A stretch of DNA of 64,000 bases, taken from the NCBI RefSeq assembly GCF_003570725.1, contig NZ_QWVS01000028.1, positions 54,129-118,128 of the forward strand, written 5' to 3'. The notes below the pieces were generated by a model, which worked only from the letters and a program-made list of their open reading frames with translations, was not told the DNA's origin and did no database searches. Position 1 is the first letter of the stretch; every line of letters begins with the position of its first letter. The translations under genes were made by a program, and so were the position numbers. Positions 62,783-64,000 of this stretch are shown here, in pieces. This DNA is from Peribacillus asahii (GTDB lineage: Bacteria > Bacillota > Bacilli > Bacillales > DSM-1321).

Positions 62783-63259
62783 TTATTCGTTACTTCTCAG
62801 AATATCATCCACTGTAGTTTTCATGGTATAAATCACAGTTTTCTTGTAACGTGCCGCTATACGCAGCACTCTTATTTGTTCGGATCGGGATAGATTTTTA
62901 AAACGAGGCTCTTGTTTCAAAAAAGAACGAACGATTAACCAACTCGTTGGTACTAAAGGAAAGTCATCTAAGGGTTGTTTGTTCCGTAAACGATAAAACC
63001 ACGATATCATTCCGGTGGAATCACTTTTATCGACTATACATGGCGCATAAGTATTTTTGGTGTGTTTTTTAAGAGATTCGAATCTATCTTGCCCGCTAAC
63101 AATGATGTAGCTGTCATCCTTTCGATTTTTTTTGACAACCAAAAGATTAAACATGCAATCCCACATTAATCTCTGAAGTTTCTTCATGTGCTCCGTAATT
63201 TTCAGCGATAAACCAGGTTTGATTTTGCTCAGTGGTATATACTCTATCGTAAATTTCAT
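62783..63259 (-). CDS. Orphan ParB/sulfiredoxin-fold protein
   Basis: Protein of 158 residues. The first 90 follow the ParB N-terminal plan: IEYIPLSKIKPGL (partition-box-like I), TEHMKKLQRLMWD, LLVVKKNRKDDSYIIVSGQD and RFESLKKH (the GxxR position that binds nucleotide in ParB and is Gly-Cys-His-Arg in sulfiredoxin). The C-terminal part is helical (SRSEQIRVLRIAARYKKTV) and could be a DNA-binding helix set. There is no ParA partner. GGAGGGGCTAAGT leads the ATG. Role unknown; a regulator is likelier than plasmid partition. Confidence 0.7.
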   Translation of the reverse strand: MKFTIEYIPLSKIKPGLSLKITEHMKKLQRLMWDCMFNLLVVKKNRKDDSYIIVSGQDRFESLKKHTKNTYAPCIVDKSDSTGMISWFYRLRNKQPLDDFPLVPTSWLIVRSFLKQEPRFKNLSRSEQIRVLRIAARYKKTVIYTMKTTVDDILRSNE

Positions 63260-63284
63260 ACTTAGCCCCTCCTGTTTTATTCAT

Positions 63285-63558
63285 GCATCTCTCCTCAATT
63301 TCTTAGAATTTCACAGCAGGTGCGTTGTACCGGTGAATGCTAACTTTATTTATTTTCCAAATTTGGTATTTATTATAATTGCGAAGCGCTTAAACTTAAG
63401 TCCCCTTTAGATGATATGTATGAAATGACCGCATGTCACATTCGAAGTAATTATGAAAATACAAACAGCGTTCTTCCTTTTTAACGTATCCAACGGGTCT
63501 AGGCCTACAAAAATAAAGGAAATCAAGCATACTAAATATAGAAAGGAGCGGAAAAAGT
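63285..63558. other. Divergent intergenic space
   Basis: Holds the promoters of the ParB-like and DUF4025 genes. No further gene seen. Confidence 0.4.
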
Positions 63559-63729
63559 ATGAATAAAAAAAAGCGGATAGTAAATAAAAAAGATCTACTG
63601 ATTGCGGGAAGGACTTTTGATCCTTCTGATTATGACGGAACGTCACAACTAGAACAAGGTTTGGCCATTACACATGAACAAGTCGGAGATGATTATACAG
63701 AAGGAACTGTGGACCAGCTTTCTAAATAG
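63559..63729 (+). CDS. DUF4025 protein, YozQ-like (56 residues)
   Basis: Small hydrophilic protein with the DUF4025 pattern: LLIAGRTFDPSDYDGTSQLE, then QGLAITHEQVGDDYTEGT. An AAAGGAGCGG ribosome site precedes the ATG at 63559. B. subtilis YozQ is of this type. Role unknown. It is followed by a structured 3' region and a terminator. Confidence 0.85.
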   Translation: MNKKKRIVNKKDLLIAGRTFDPSDYDGTSQLEQGLAITHEQVGDDYTEGTVDQLSK

Positions 63730-63758
63730 TCTAATGAATGATTTTCCGAATGAGAAAG

Positions 63759-63861
63759 CCCATTACGGTGCGTTAGCACCCCCTTTAGGGATGGGATGAA
63801 AGTGAGGTCAGATACGGAGCGCCACAAAAAATCGAAGATTTGTGGTGCTTCAAGTATCTGA
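63759..63861 (+). other. Structured 3' element after the DUF4025 gene
   Basis: A three-way junction (CCCAT...ATGGG enclosing GGTGC-GTTA-GCACC and CCCT-TT-AGGG, 63759-63798), then a long hairpin TCAGATAC...GTATCTGA (63808-63861) with inner GCGCCACAAA/TTTGTGGTGC. It may be a folded 3' untranslated region or an IS200/IS605-type right-end remnant. Confidence 0.5.
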
Positions 63862-63879
63862 AATGAATAAAGCTTCTAG

Positions 63880-63908
63880 ACAAGAGTTTTCTCTTGTTTT
63901 TTTATTTT
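63880..63908 (+). terminator. Terminator ahead of the last gene
   Basis: ACAAGAG/CTCTTGT stem and TTTTTT. The T run overlaps the -35 region of the next promoter. Confidence 0.8.
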
Positions 63909-63923
63909 TCAGTATTGTATAAT
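63894..63923 (+). promoter_or_regulatory. Promoter of the last gene
   Basis: TTGTTT (63894-63899), 18 bases, TATAAT (63918-63923). Confidence 0.6.
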
Positions 63924-63927
63924 AATG

Positions 63928-63941
63928 GGAACTAACGTTCG
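63928..63941 (+). promoter_or_regulatory. LexA (SOS) box-like site
   Basis: GGAACTAACGTTCG, with the GAAC-N4-GTTC core of the Bacillus LexA consensus CGAACRNRYGTTYG. It lies between the -10 box and the ribosome site. Two consensus positions differ. Confidence 0.5.
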
Positions 63942-63958
63942 CGAAGGAGGTGGATAAA

Positions 63959-64000
63959 GTGGATGTTGTAAAAGAAAAAAGCGATACCTACCATAAGGGC
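63959..64000 (+). CDS. Start of an unidentified gene, cut by window edge
   Basis: GTG start behind an ideal AAGGAGGTGG ribosome site; visible residues VDVVKEKSDTYHKG. A LexA-like box in its promoter suggests an SOS gene. Too short to identify. Confidence 0.6.
   Translation, partial: MDVVKEKSDTYHKG

Noticed and set aside
1..64000. tRNA, rRNA, CRISPR arrays, prophage or intact insertion sequences
   Set aside because: No conserved tRNA arms, repeat-spacer pattern, phage structural genes or full transposase frames were found on reading either strand.

Overview
The window reads as chromosomal DNA of a low-GC, endospore-forming Bacillaceae. The evidence is AT-rich sequence, strong AGGAGG-type ribosome sites, many GTG/TTG starts, two KinB-type sporulation kinases, HemAT, a yoaS-yozG-yoaT-like trio, DUF4025 and YuzL-like small proteins, and a B. 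subtilis-style tenI-thiO-thiS-thiG-thiF operon. I see no rRNA, tRNA, CRISPR array, intact insertion sequence or prophage. Most of it looks like ordinary core or shell genome with many small genes and hairpin-rich intergenic spaces. Layout: 1-7.6 kb is a minus-strand LivFGHMK-type ABC importer with a 1085-residue ATPase/winged-helix/BTAD regulator upstream, whose promoter overlaps a CcpA-type cre-like palindrome. 7.7-16 kb holds a patatin phospholipase, an LrgAB/CidAB pair, a prolyl-4-hydroxylase-like dioxygenase, NhaC, a secreted lysozyme-like protein, a YlbC-like CAP protein and a DUF502 membrane protein. 16-25.7 kb has a truncated LysM gene, an aminotransferase, a CapA-like protein, an MFS carrier, a secreted NlpC/P60 protein that has lost its whole catalytic triad, several tiny genes, a thioredoxin-like gene fragment, a DCC protein and a hydrolase. 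25.8-29 kb carries a Suv3-like helicase. 29.4-32 kb is a BirA-operator-controlled bioX-bioW-bioF operon making the pimeloyl end of biotin. 32-38.4 kb has yoaS/yozG/yoaT homologues, PpiB, an EIIC-like permease, a zinc alcohol dehydrogenase, a 45-residue gene under a strong promoter flanked by three operator-like repeats, and a secreted SH3b protein. 38.7-45.8 kb has two paralogous KinB-like kinases bracketing a TPP-riboswitch-controlled thiazole operon, then MscL. 46-50.2 kb has an MMPL exporter and its TetR regulator with two matching operator-like palindromes, then a cold-shock protein. 50.4-54.8 kb has a GGDEF protein, a candidate independently transcribed 235-nt noncoding RNA, TatA, HemAT and a hairpin-rich space with a 37-residue gene. 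55-64 kb has a 1447-residue secreted lamin-tail/metallophosphoesterase protein, a FAD amine oxidase, a membrane hydrolase, a truncated haemoglobin, two structured elements of unknown type, a ParB-like orphan, a DUF4025 protein and the start of a gene downstream of a LexA-like box. How parts work together: the Liv genes form one importer; bioX/W/F take up or sense pimelate, activate it and condense it with alanine; tenI/thiO/thiS/thiG/thiF assemble the thiazole half of thiamine under TPP feedback; TetR probably represses itself and the MMPL pump. The best leads for undescribed biology are the triad-less P60 protein, the 51.1-51.4 kb RNA, the operator-dense small gene at 37.0-37.3 kb, and the structured elements at 62.2 and 63.8 kb.
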